Assembly (NCBI GenBank): GCA_030433055.1
Contig: JAUILJ010000072.1
Location: forward strand, 1 to 15,313
DNA: 15,313 nt
Source of the DNA: Polyangia bacterium
GTDB taxonomy: Bacteria > Myxococcota_A > Polyangia > Polyangiales > Polyangiaceae
Reading direction: 5' to 3'
Position numbers and translations under genes: made by a program. How positions within the stretch are numbered: position 1 is the first letter of the stretch; each line of letters opens with the position of its first letter. Below, in pieces: positions 1 through 6,385 of the stretch. Under the pieces are notes generated by a model. That model was given only the letters and a program-made list of their open reading frames with translations, searched no databases and had not been told where the DNA came from.

Positions 1-59
1 TGCTCGCTGAGCAACCCGAGCGCGCACCTAGGGGCTTGGCCGCGTGGGCGTGATGTCGC

Positions 60-941
60 TCAGAACTGCCAGGCGCCGAAGTGCGATCGTCGACTGCGGG
101 CGATCAGCTTTCCGTTGAAATCGCGCACGCTCGTGGAGCCGCTGATCAGCATGGGCAGCGACGCGACGACAGCGAGGCCCCCAACGGCGAGGGCGGCGAT
201 GCCTGCGGTCTTCATGCCCTCGGAGTCCTGGTAGTGTCCGAAGCCGTAGAGCGCTCCGCCGCCCAACGCAAGGGGAGTGCCGATGGCCAACGAGAGCACT
301 CCCCAGTCACGCCAGGTCTTGCTGCCACCGTCTACGCTCAGTCGCGCCGTGCCGATCCCGGGCTGGAGTCGGAAGATGTTGGTGGTCGTCATCCCGGGGG
401 CACGCACCCGGGCCTCCATGCCATCAACCTCGAGTATTTTTCCGCACGGAGCCAGGCAGGCGCGGCGCCACGGGCCGCCGTAGGTGACGGAGCGCAGCTC
501 GAGCCACGCGCCCGGATAGTCTACCTTGAGTTCAACCCGGGCTTTGGTCGGAGCTACGTAGTTCGGTGCGGCGGCAGGCGGTGCGGCAGCAGACGGTGCA
601 GCGGCAGGCTGTACAGCGGCAGGCGGTGCAGCGGCAGGCGGTGCAGCGGCAGGCGGCGCGGCGGCAGGCGGCGCCGCGCTCGGAGCGGGGGCTGTCCCGG
701 GTGTTCCGCTTGGCGGGGCAGACGGCGCACCCGGAGGGGCGCCGGTCGGGGCAGAAGCGCTTGCTGACGGGGCGGTGCTTGCTGACGGGGCGGCGCCTGG
801 AGGCGTGGCGGCGCCTGGAGGCGTGGCGGCGTTTGGAGGCGTGGCGGCGCCTGGAGCGCCGTTGGTTGGAGGGTCCGCGTGTGCTGCCAGGCTGCTCGCG
901 ACGAGGATTGCCCCCGTCAGGCCTGCCAATCGGAGCTGCAT
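60..941 (-). CDS. Exported Pro/Ala-repeat protein with C-terminal two-helix membrane module
   Basis: Protein of 293 aa with unknown function. The ATG at 941 gives a clear Sec signal peptide: Arg at residue 4, a hydrophobic core, and probable cleavage after AAHA (residues 19-22). Residues 23-127 are a low-complexity linker containing ATPPGA hexapeptide and PPAAA pentapeptide repeats. A compact domain follows at about 130-205. It is beta-rich in appearance and has a Cys pair (C162, C166) in an AxxAPC-like context, as in PEGA-like surface proteins of myxobacteria. Two hydrophobic segments (about 213-235 and 246-267) precede a basic tail. I infer an envelope protein whose flexible linker spans periplasm or cell wall. 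It is transcribed divergently from the gene at 1113. No enzymatic motif is visible. Confidence 0.82.
   Translation of the reverse strand: MQLRLAGLTGAILVASSLAAHADPPTNGAPGAATPPNAATPPGAATPPGAAPSASTAPSASASAPTGAPPGAPSAPPSGTPGTAPAPSAAPPAAAPPAAAPPAAAPPAAVQPAAAPSAAAPPAAAPNYVAPTKARVELKVDYPGAWLELRSVTYGGPWRRACLAPCGKILEVDGMEARVRAPGMTTTNIFRLQPGIGTARLSVDGGSKTWRDWGVLSLAIGTPLALGGGALYGFGHYQDSEGMKTAGIAALAVGGLAVVASLPMLISGSTSVRDFNGKLIARSRRSHFGAWQF
571..675. repeat. 15-bp tandem repeat inside CDS (PPAAA units)
   Basis: Seven consecutive 15-bp units of the form GCGGCAGGCGGTGCA, with some divergence, occupy the linker-coding part of the 60-941 gene. On the minus strand they encode Pro-Pro-Ala-Ala-Ala pentapeptides. 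Units 616-630 and 631-645 are identical, consistent with slippage or unequal exchange. The unit length is a multiple of three, so copy-number change keeps the frame. Confidence 0.85.
792..857. repeat. 18-bp tandem repeat inside CDS (ATPPGA units)
   Basis: About 3.7 copies of an 18-bp unit (core GCGCCTGGAGGCGTGGCG) lie in the N-terminal linker of the 60-941 gene. They encode hexapeptides of the ATPPGA type just after the signal peptide. One unit differs (GTTTGGA, giving Asn in place of Gly). This array is separate from the 15-bp array in the same gene. Confidence 0.75.
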
Positions 942-1009
942 GGGGGCGGAGCCTTCCAGCCTGCACCGACTCTCGCAAGGGGATGTTTGTCCTCGGGACC
1001 TTCGCGCGC

Positions 1010-1037
1010 TTGACGCGGACTCGGAGCTGCCGATAAC
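1010..1037 (+). promoter_or_regulatory. Candidate sigma70-type promoter for the 1113 gene
   Basis: TTGACG at 1010-1015 matches the -35 consensus at 5 of 6 positions. After a 16-bp spacer comes GATAAC at 1032-1037, which matches the -10 consensus at 4 of 6. A start near 1044 would leave a leader of about 70 nt before the GTG at 1113. The site lies in the divergent gap between the 60-941 and 1113 genes. It was found by eye only. Confidence 0.35.
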
Positions 1038-1112
1038 CCGGTGCGAGATGAGCGGCTTTGCCCAGGGCGCGGCGGTTGGCTTTGGTAGCCAGGTTGCTGA
1101 CAGGAGCGATCA

Positions 1113-1598
1113 GTGGAACCCGCGGTAGTGCTGGCTCCCGGCACCGAGCGGAACGCCCTGGCGGCGCGTTTTGCTGACGTGATCCGGGCCAATGTCCAAG
1201 CGTCTTCCGGCAAGCGGGAAGCCTTCGAGGATCTCCAGGGCTCCGTCTTCATCGTCGTGAATGACCCACCCTCACCCCCAGACCTACCTCGGGCGTCGGT
1301 CGCGCCAGGTTGGGGTGGAGCGCTGACCCTGCGTTTCGATCTGGGTCAGCTGACCATCCACGATGGGCTGGTGGGAGTGCCGGTGGTCACGTTGCGTGGA
1401 GCACCCCAGGTCATCGAAGGTCTGCCAGAGCTGAGACCCACCCTGCGCGGTCGCCCGCTGCGCGGCAGCTTGGGGACCTTGGGCGCGCTACGCTGGATTC
1501 GCGCCCAGGCGGAAGATGCGCTCAAGGTCTACGGCCTGACCCGACATCCACAGCTCACTGTCGGGGTGTTGCGCGTTCTCTCCCGGCATCGCTGGTAG
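1113..1598 (+). CDS. Hypothetical protein, possibly SCP2-like
   Basis: Protein of 161 aa starting at GTG 1113, with a good Shine-Dalgarno AGGAG at 1102-1106 (6-nt spacing). No signal peptide or transmembrane segment is evident. The middle (residues about 66-90) reads as beta strand followed by LTIHDG and then VPVVTLRG. The order of a strand-forming stretch, an LTI-G turn and a later long helix (about 123-140) loosely recalls SCP2 sterol-binding folds, but I see no decisive motif and do not assign a function. The gene lies 71 bp upstream of the first FHA gene on the same strand, so it may be the first gene of that operon. Confidence 0.65.
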   Translation: MEPAVVLAPGTERNALAARFADVIRANVQASSGKREAFEDLQGSVFIVVNDPPSPPDLPRASVAPGWGGALTLRFDLGQLTIHDGLVGVPVVTLRGAPQVIEGLPELRPTLRGRPLRGSLGTLGALRWIRAQAEDALKVYGLTRHPQLTVGVLRVLSRHRW

Positions 1599-1669
1599 CA
1601 GCCACCAATCTGAGCCATGGTAGGCTCGTCGGGGGGCGCGGTTTTGGCGACGATGTAGGTGAGCTAGCG

Positions 1670-2509
1670 GTGCGATTCCGACTTCGGTTTTTGTTGCAAG
1701 AGATCGATCTGTCGCCCGGCGTTACCGTGCTGGGGCGCAGTCCAACGTGTCATGTGACCCTGGACGACCCGCTCGTCAGTCGGGAGCATGCGCAGCTCAC
1801 CGTGCGTGGGAGTCGGGTCACGGTGGAGGACCTGGGCTCACGCAACGGCACGCTGGTGAACGGCGATAAGCTGACATCGGTCCACGAGCTCCGTGATGGC
1901 GACCGGGTCCGCCTGGGGACTCAGGAGCTGGTCTTCTATCACCTGGACGACTCGGAGCGCGGGGCAGGCCGAGCGACCGGGTTCATGACGCGCTGCGCGG
2001 CCTGTGGCGTTCCATACCCCGCGGAAGCGGGAACGTGCCCAAACTGCGGCAGCGACCACCGGGTGGAAGACGATACGGTCAGTGGCGTGGTGGGTGCCAC
2101 CGAGCAGAACTGGACGCTACAGCTCTTGATCGAGGTGCTGCAGCGTGCGGAGACCGTGAACCGTACAGAAGACGTCGAGAGGCTGCTCGAGCGGGCGCGG
2201 GCCAACATCGAGGGACGTCTGGCCGCGAATCACCATGTGGCCCCGGAGCACCTGGACGCGGTGGCGGTGAGCGCCTCCCGTCTCGCTCGCAGGCTGGGGC
2301 AGGCCCGCTGGGGCCGCTGGGCGCTGGACGTCTTCGCCGCAGCCAACCGCCTGCCTCCTGCAGTCGTCAGCGCCGAGCTGACGACGCTTCCGCCGGAGGC
2401 GCAGCATGAGCTGCGAGGCTCCATTGAGCGTATCCTTGCGGAAGTAACCGAGGAGAGCGCGGAGCGGCGCCAGGCGTTGTCGCGCTTGGCTGCCGACCCT
2501 GGCGCATGA
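1670..2509 (+). CDS. FHA-domain protein with zinc ribbon (paralogue 1)
   Basis: Protein of 279 aa. I chose GTG 1670 because AGGTGAG (1657-1663) sits 6 nt upstream and because the N terminus then aligns with the next paralogue (VRFRLRFL against MKYRLRYL). The FHA domain spans about residues 15-90 and has the phosphothreonine-binding signature: GR (22-23), SxxH (S37, H40) and GSRNG (56-60). A CxxC...CxxC zinc ribbon follows (C109, C112, C123, C126), which the other two paralogues lack. From about 145 to the end the protein is helical and related to the C-terminal domain of its neighbours. FHA domains bind phosphothreonine peptides, so a partner Ser/Thr kinase is expected, but none is in the window. 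The stop overlaps the next start as ATGA. Confidence 0.9.
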   Translation: MRFRLRFLLQEIDLSPGVTVLGRSPTCHVTLDDPLVSREHAQLTVRGSRVTVEDLGSRNGTLVNGDKLTSVHELRDGDRVRLGTQELVFYHLDDSERGAGRATGFMTRCAACGVPYPAEAGTCPNCGSDHRVEDDTVSGVVGATEQNWTLQLLIEVLQRAETVNRTEDVERLLERARANIEGRLAANHHVAPEHLDAVAVSASRLARRLGQARWGRWALDVFAAANRLPPAVVSAELTTLPPEAQHELRGSIERILAEVTEESAERRQALSRLAADPGA

Positions 2510-3255
2510 AATATCGGTTGCGCTATCTCCAACACGACTTCGAACTCAGTCTTGGACAGTTCGTGATCGGACGTGCCGCCGAGTGCCAACTATCCTTGGA
2601 TGATCCGCTCGTCTCACGGCGCCACGCGCTGCTGGCGGTCGGCGAATCCGACGTGAGCATCGAGGATCTCGGGAGCCGCAACGGAGTCCTGGTCAACGAC
2701 GAGCAGCTGATGGGCAGCCTGGTGCTCAAGCACGGCGACCGAATCCAAATCGGGAGTCAGCAGATGCTGCTCTTGCGGGCTCGCGACGACCGGGCACAGA
2801 CCCAAATGAGGATGGAGGCGGCGACCACTGCCGACGCGGTGGGTCTGCTGGGCAACCTGGCGGACAAGGCCTTCGCGTTGGGACGGGGCGCCGAGGCGGA
2901 GCGGATCCTCAGTGGTTACCTGGACGGTGTCGCCAGCGATCTCCAGGGCGGTCTGCAGGTGAGCGACCGCACGGTGGATCAGGCCGCGGAGTATGCATCG
3001 CGGCTCGCGCTCGCCACGGGCAAGGGGCGCTGGGTCGACTACATCATCGGTATCTACACCAAGCTCAATCGGCCCTGCCCGGCAGCGGTGGTCGACGGGC
3101 TCTACTCAGGCCTGCGCAAGGTGGACAGCGTCGACCGCCAGCGCCTGCGGGACTACGTCGCGGCGCTCAAGAAGCGCTCCAACAGTCTCGGGCCGAACGA
3201 GCGCTTTCTGCTCAGCCGCTTGGAAGGCCTAGAACGCCTTGCTGCGCTGAAGTGA
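2506..3255 (+). CDS. FHA-domain protein (paralogue 2)
   Basis: Protein of 249 aa beginning at the ATG inside the ATGA overlap with paralogue 1, which implies translational coupling. The FHA domain (about 15-90) keeps all key residues: R23, S37, H40 and GSRNG at 56-60. After a short polar linker (92-108), residues 110-249 form a helical domain. It carries the block LGRGAEAERIL (125-135), then ATGKGRWVDY (170-179), LGPNERF (228-234) and GLERL near the end. The same blocks recur in the gene at 3545, so this is a shared domain. I do not recognise it as a named family. The protein is probably a cytoplasmic phosphopeptide-binding adaptor; the partner is unknown. Confidence 0.9.
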   Translation: MKYRLRYLQHDFELSLGQFVIGRAAECQLSLDDPLVSRRHALLAVGESDVSIEDLGSRNGVLVNDEQLMGSLVLKHGDRIQIGSQQMLLLRARDDRAQTQMRMEAATTADAVGLLGNLADKAFALGRGAEAERILSGYLDGVASDLQGGLQVSDRTVDQAAEYASRLALATGKGRWVDYIIGIYTKLNRPCPAAVVDGLYSGLRKVDSVDRQRLRDYVAALKKRSNSLGPNERFLLSRLEGLERLAALK

Positions 3256-3270
3256 GACTGCTGCTCAAAT

Positions 3271-3334
3271 AGGGCTGCGCTCAAATAGGGCTGCGCTCAA
3301 ATAGGGCTGCGCTCGAGTACGGCTGCGCTCGAGT
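3271..3334. repeat. 16-bp intergenic tandem repeat, four units
   Basis: Four direct head-to-tail units of AGGGCTGCGCTCAAAT run from 3271 to 3334. The first two are identical. The third ends CTCGAGT in place of CTCAAAT, and the fourth reads ACGGCTGCGCTCGAGT. A half-matching partial unit (last 8 bases) precedes them at 3255-3270, just at the stop codon of paralogue 2. There are no unique spacers, so it is not a CRISPR array. The two base changes that turn CAAAT into CGAGT are shared by units 3 and 4, which suggests duplication after mutation. Confidence 0.9.
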
Positions 3335-3457
3335 AAGGGTATAGCCCAGCCCAGGCTCCGAGCGTGACGGGAGGGGGAACGGTCGTTCGCCCGAATTCAG
3401 CGATTTCTAGGATATCTAGGCCAGCGCAGAGACCCCAAGGATTGCAGGTTGGGTGCT

Positions 3458-3471
3458 GTCGAGTGCTCGAC
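3458..3471. promoter_or_regulatory. Inverted repeat upstream of the third FHA gene
   Basis: GTCGAG-TG-CTCGAC is a perfect 6-bp dyad with a 2-bp centre. It lies 74 bp before the ATG at 3545. Slightly upstream, TCTAGG occurs twice (3406-3411 and 3415-3420) with a 9-bp period. Either could be an operator, but no regulator is known. If the third FHA gene actually starts at TTG 3449, the dyad would be coding, so the assignment is tentative. Confidence 0.3.
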
Positions 3472-3544
3472 GTGGCCCGGTGGCATAGGTAACCTGATCC
3501 GAGTGTCTTCGGAGTCGGACAGCGGACGGCGTACCGAACCTCGG

Positions 3545-4420
3545 ATGGCCGTGAGTTCCTCCCGGGGGCCGCTCCTCGCCTGGGTGCGGTACCGGGGACG
3601 GGATCTGAAGCTCACCGGGTTCGAGACCGTGATCGGGCGCTCCGCGAGTTGCCAGATCGTGCTCGACGATGGCCTTGTGTCACGGCGCCACGCTCAGATC
3701 ACCCTCGAGGATGATCGCGTCGTGCTCCACGATCTGGGTAGCGTGAACGGGGTCTACCTCAACGGCGTTCGCCTGGAGGGCTCCAAGGAGGTCGGAGACG
3801 GCGATCGCATCCTGATCGGCAAACAAGAGCTGATGGTGCGGACCGCGCGGTCGGGGGGCGTAAACAGTGTGACCCTCGCCGAACACCGGGACCGCTCCGC
3901 GGCCGAGACCCTGACCGGGCTCGAACCCGCGCCCTTTGCGGCCGTCCCCGCCGTCGCCGGGGAACCTTCGGGAGACACCGAAGCCACGCGGAAAGGCGAT
4001 GCGTTCGATCTGCTGGGTGGAGTCGCCGACAAGGTCTTGGCCATGGGGAGAGGCGCCGAGGCCGAGCGCATTCTGTCGAACTATCTACGCAATCTGCTGG
4101 CGTCCCTGCGTCGCGGTGGGGTCGAGGTCGCGCCCACGGTGCTAGACAAAGCGACGTCCTACGCGATCAAGCTCGCCCGAGCGACGGGCAAGGGGAGCTG
4201 GGTAGACTACGCCATCGAGCTAAACCAGCTCTCCGCCAAGCCGCTGCCCGGTGTGATCGTCGAGGAGCTGTATCAGTTCGTGCGTCAGGTCGAGGTCGAC
4301 CTGAAGCTGCTCCGCGAGTACATCGCGGTGCTCAAGTCTACCGAGCACACGCTGGGACCAGCCGAGCGCTTCATCGTTCAGCGTATCGAGGGTCTCGAGC
4401 GCCTCGTTGCCGCGCGGTAA
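3545..4420 (+). CDS. FHA-domain protein (paralogue 3)
   Basis: Protein of 291 aa from ATG 3545. The frame stays open upstream to TTG 3449, which has AAGGA at 3437-3441, so a 323-aa form is possible. I prefer the ATG because paralogues 1 and 2 begin almost directly at the first FHA strand. The FHA signature is present (R32, S46, H49, N68), though GSRNG has become GSVNG, losing one Arg. A longer Ala/Pro/Glu-rich linker (about 105-150) leads into the C-terminal helical domain shared with paralogue 2: MGRGAEAERIL (167-177), ATGKGSWVDY (213-222), LGPAERF (270-276) and a closing GLERL. The separation from paralogue 2 by 289 bp suggests its own promoter. It converges on the DciA-like gene with 44 bp between stops. 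Confidence 0.88.
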   Translation: MAVSSSRGPLLAWVRYRGRDLKLTGFETVIGRSASCQIVLDDGLVSRRHAQITLEDDRVVLHDLGSVNGVYLNGVRLEGSKEVGDGDRILIGKQELMVRTARSGGVNSVTLAEHRDRSAAETLTGLEPAPFAAVPAVAGEPSGDTEATRKGDAFDLLGGVADKVLAMGRGAEAERILSNYLRNLLASLRRGGVEVAPTVLDKATSYAIKLARATGKGSWVDYAIELNQLSAKPLPGVIVEELYQFVRQVEVDLKLLREYIAVLKSTEHTLGPAERFIVQRIEGLERLVAAR

Positions 4421-4464
4421 TAGCCTGCATCGTGATGCGCGTGCGTGGGGCACCGAGGGCCACC

Positions 4465-4923
4465 CTAGCGGCGGCGCTTCGACTGGCGGGCCAGCGTGAG
4501 TTCCGCTGCGTCCTGGATGCGCGCCCGTAGCTCGGGATCCTCAACCGACTGCAGGTGCCGTAGCAGCTCGCCTGGTAGCGGAGCACGCGGTGCACTCGGG
4601 GTCGGCCGGTGGGCTGTGGCCTTGGCGCTCCGAGTCGGGCGGCCCAGGTCCACGACGCGAAATCGCAGCTGTCGCGCGTGCACACCTGCTGCATTGAGCC
4701 GGCTGAGAATGGTCTCGCTTAGCAGCGCCAGCTCCTGCGCCCAGACCGGTGACGCAACCTTCACCGTCAGCACGTCTCCTTTGAGCCAGCCCGCCTCGGT
4801 CCGCGCGGCGACTCGGGTCCCGACGACTTCCCGCCAGAGGCGCCGGAGCTTGCCCCCCGGGTGAGCCTCTTCCACGCCCTTGAGCAGGCTTGAGAGCTTG
4901 GAGGGAGGAAAGCGGTCGGGCAT
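4465..4923 (-). CDS. dciA: DciA-like (DUF721) protein, putative replicative helicase loader
   Basis: Protein of 152 aa. Residues about 8-90 fit the DUF721/DciA pattern: an N-terminal helix, LWREVVG (29-35), a lysine-glycine turn, then LTVKVASPVWAQEL (52-65), then ETILSRLN (70-77) and a closing strand LRFRVVDL. DciA proteins help load the replicative helicase DnaB in bacteria lacking DnaC or DnaI. The C-terminal 60 residues are Pro/Arg/Ala-rich and then helical, not part of the conserved core. No Shine-Dalgarno is visible before the ATG at 4923; the upstream bases are CT-rich. The gene is divergent from 5067. Family recognition is good. The loader role is taken from the family. Confidence 0.82.
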   Translation of the reverse strand: MPDRFPPSKLSSLLKGVEEAHPGGKLRRLWREVVGTRVAARTEAGWLKGDVLTVKVASPVWAQELALLSETILSRLNAAGVHARQLRFRVVDLGRPTRSAKATAHRPTPSAPRAPLPGELLRHLQSVEDPELRARIQDAAELTLARQSKRRR

Positions 4924-5066
4924 GAGGAGGGCCGAGGGTGCTCGGTGACGGACGTGCGTGGGGTGGCGTGGTGGTTGGGGGTGAGACGCACCGTTCCGTG
5001 CCCAAGGCTAGCGCGGCGCAGCGTGGAAGACGACGCCGGCGCGACGGTGTAAGGGTGTAACATTGG

Positions 5067-5429
5067 ATGCTCATGCCTCTGGCCGCGCCGTTTCCATTCG
5101 AAGCCGTACGGGATCTGATCGGGATCTTACGGGCGATGTACGCTGCGGAGCGCAGAGGCCGCAGTGACGCGCAGCGTCTGCGCCGGATCCAGGCGGTGGC
5201 TGAGCGGCTGCAGCTGGCGCAGGAGCTAGCTCTGGAACACGACCCAGAGACGCTCGGGCACGCCGCTGCCTGGCGTCACGCGGAGCGTGCGACTCAGGAT
5301 GTTGGAGAACTCATCGATCTCACGACGCCGCTCGAGCCCACCCTGGAAGCGGCTGCCCGCCGGGTGACGGATCTGGGGCGCAGCGAAGCGCGCAGCTTGG
5401 GGCTGAAGCAGCGTCGGTCTCGCGGGTGA
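5067..5429 (+). CDS. Hypothetical small helical protein
   Basis: Protein of 120 aa with no recognisable family. Two in-frame ATGs lie two codons apart (5067 and 5073). AAGGG at 5051-5055 is 11 nt before the first and farther from the second, so the first is likelier. Composition is Ala/Leu/Arg/Glu-rich and almost entirely helical by inspection, with a basic C-terminal tail (LKQRRSRG). There is no signal peptide or membrane segment. It is transcribed divergently from the DciA-like gene across a 143-bp gap and sits 57 bp before the coiled-coil gene. The reading frame shows the expected G/C bias at third positions, but no homologue can be named. Confidence 0.6.
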   Translation: MLMPLAAPFPFEAVRDLIGILRAMYAAERRGRSDAQRLRRIQAVAERLQLAQELALEHDPETLGHAAAWRHAERATQDVGELIDLTTPLEPTLEAAARRVTDLGRSEARSLGLKQRRSRG

Positions 5430-5486
5430 GGGCCAAAACCGCGTGAAGACATGCGATGCGGTGTTGATGGTCTAAAGTAGAGGAAC

Positions 5487-5915
5487 GTGACGGAGCCCGA
5501 GTCCAATGTAGTGACCCGGCGCGGGGAAGCGCCTTCTGATGCCGATCCCGCGACTTCGTCCTCGCTTCACGTCTCGGTGGAGTTCGAAGAGCCAATCCCG
5601 CCGACGCCGCGCAGCGTAGCGACGCCCGCCTCGGAGGAGACCACGACGTTGCTGTCGGCGCCGACCCCCGCGTCGAGCTTCGAGGTGGAGACGGAAGACC
5701 GGCTCACGCGACTCGAGCGTAAGCTGTCCCTGCTCAGGGGGCGAGTGGAGTCGGTCGAAGCGCAGAACAGACTATTGCGGCAAAAGCCCGCGGAAAGCCC
5801 GGAGCCGCATTCTGAAGCGGGTCGAGCCAGGACGCTCGGCTCGAAGCAATGGCGGCTGGTCGTGCTGTGGATCTTCGGAATGAGCTTGCTGGCGGCCTAC
5901 GGCTTGCTCAAGTAG
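5487..5915 (+). CDS. Coiled-coil, tail-anchored membrane protein
   Basis: Protein of 142 aa with a GTG start at 5487. AGAGGA (5479-5484) is close, so the GTG at 5511 is an alternative. Residues 1-66 are acidic and rich in Ser/Thr/Pro, and likely disordered. Residues about 67-100 form a heptad-like coiled coil (DRLTRLERKLSLLRGRVESV). A polar linker leads to one hydrophobic helix at 122-141 that ends the protein. This is a C-tail-anchored topology with no N-terminal signal, so most of the protein should be cytoplasmic. No enzymatic motif is present. A terminator hairpin follows 12 nt after the stop. The function is unknown; a scaffold or oligomerising membrane adaptor is a reasonable guess. Confidence 0.7.
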   Translation: MTEPESNVVTRRGEAPSDADPATSSSLHVSVEFEEPIPPTPRSVATPASEETTTLLSAPTPASSFEVETEDRLTRLERKLSLLRGRVESVEAQNRLLRQKPAESPEPHSEAGRARTLGSKQWRLVVLWIFGMSLLAAYGLLK

Positions 5916-5927
5916 CTCACGCTGAAT

Positions 5928-5947
5928 CTCCAGAGCTCCTGGAGTTT
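5928..5947 (+). terminator. Intrinsic terminator after the coiled-coil gene
   Basis: CTCCAG (5928-5933), loop AGCTC, then CTGGAG (5939-5944) form a perfect 6-bp stem followed by TTT. It begins 12 nt after the stop codon at 5915, where a terminator is expected. The T tract is short. The rest of the gap up to the tRNA (5948-6110) shows nothing else I can support. Confidence 0.5.
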
Positions 5948-6110
5948 CTGTGCGGATATAGGCCAGCGGGTACACGTCGGCCGTCACCCGCCGGTAGCCA
6001 CGGACGGCCAGCTCGCGCACGATTCACGTCAGGGCGACCGGGGCCAGGACGGTCCGCATGGGAGCGGAAGCGCGGCGCACACGCGCTCGGAGCGTGAGCT
6101 TCAGAGCGAG

Positions 6111-6198
6111 TGGTGCCGGAGGTGAGACTTGAACTCACACGAGGGGTTACCTCGGCGGATTTTGAATCCGCTGCGTCTGCCAATTCCGCCACTCCGGC
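6111..6198 (-). tRNA. tRNA-Leu (anticodon CAA)
   Basis: The minus strand folds as a class II tRNA of 88 nt including an encoded CCA at 6111-6113. The acceptor stem GCCGGAG pairs with CTCCGGC, with discriminator A. The anticodon stem GCGGA/TCCGC encloses loop TTCAAAA, giving anticodon CAA, which reads UUG. A long variable arm (CGAGG...CCTCG) is typical of leucine tRNAs. The T arm is GTGAG-TTCAAGT-CTCAC. No convincing promoter or T-rich terminator was found around it, and there is no integrase nearby, so it is not an evident integration site here. Confidence 0.97.
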
Positions 6199-6385
6199 AG
6201 GAGTCCGGAATCACTGGGGTTTCCGCGCCCGTGGAGGCGTTGCCCAAGGATCCGAGGGCGGAATACTTAGGTGATTCTCGGAGCAAGCGCCAGAAGTTTC
6301 TAGCTCGGGATACCGGCTCAGGACGATTGATGGCTGCTGCTGCCAGCGACTTGCGCGCCCATGACGCGGCGCGCAAGATGAGGCC

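Noticed and set aside
1..53. Possible C-terminal end of a + strand gene (frame 3, stop TGA at 51-53) and a small TGCTC/GAGCA hairpin at 1-13
   Set aside because: Only 16 codons are visible with no motif, and the hairpin is cut by the window edge.
1113..1598. Firm assignment of the 161-aa protein to the SCP2 family
   Set aside because: Only a vague strand and turn pattern supports it. A profile search would be needed.
1310..1669. N-terminal extension of the first FHA gene
   Set aside because: It overlaps most of the 1113-1598 gene, has no domain content, and the GTG at 1670 has a good Shine-Dalgarno and matches the paralogue's start.
3271..3334. Possible small CRISPR array
   Set aside because: The 16-bp units are directly adjacent with no spacers, and there are no cas genes.
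4427..4438. GCATC-GT-GATGC hairpin between the convergent FHA and DciA-like genes
   Set aside because: The stem is four to five bases with a very small loop and no T tract, so it is too weak to call a terminator.
6111..6198. tRNA-Leu as the attachment site of a genomic island
   Set aside because: No integrase and no direct repeat of the tRNA 3' end were noticed in the window, and the flanking genes look chromosomal.
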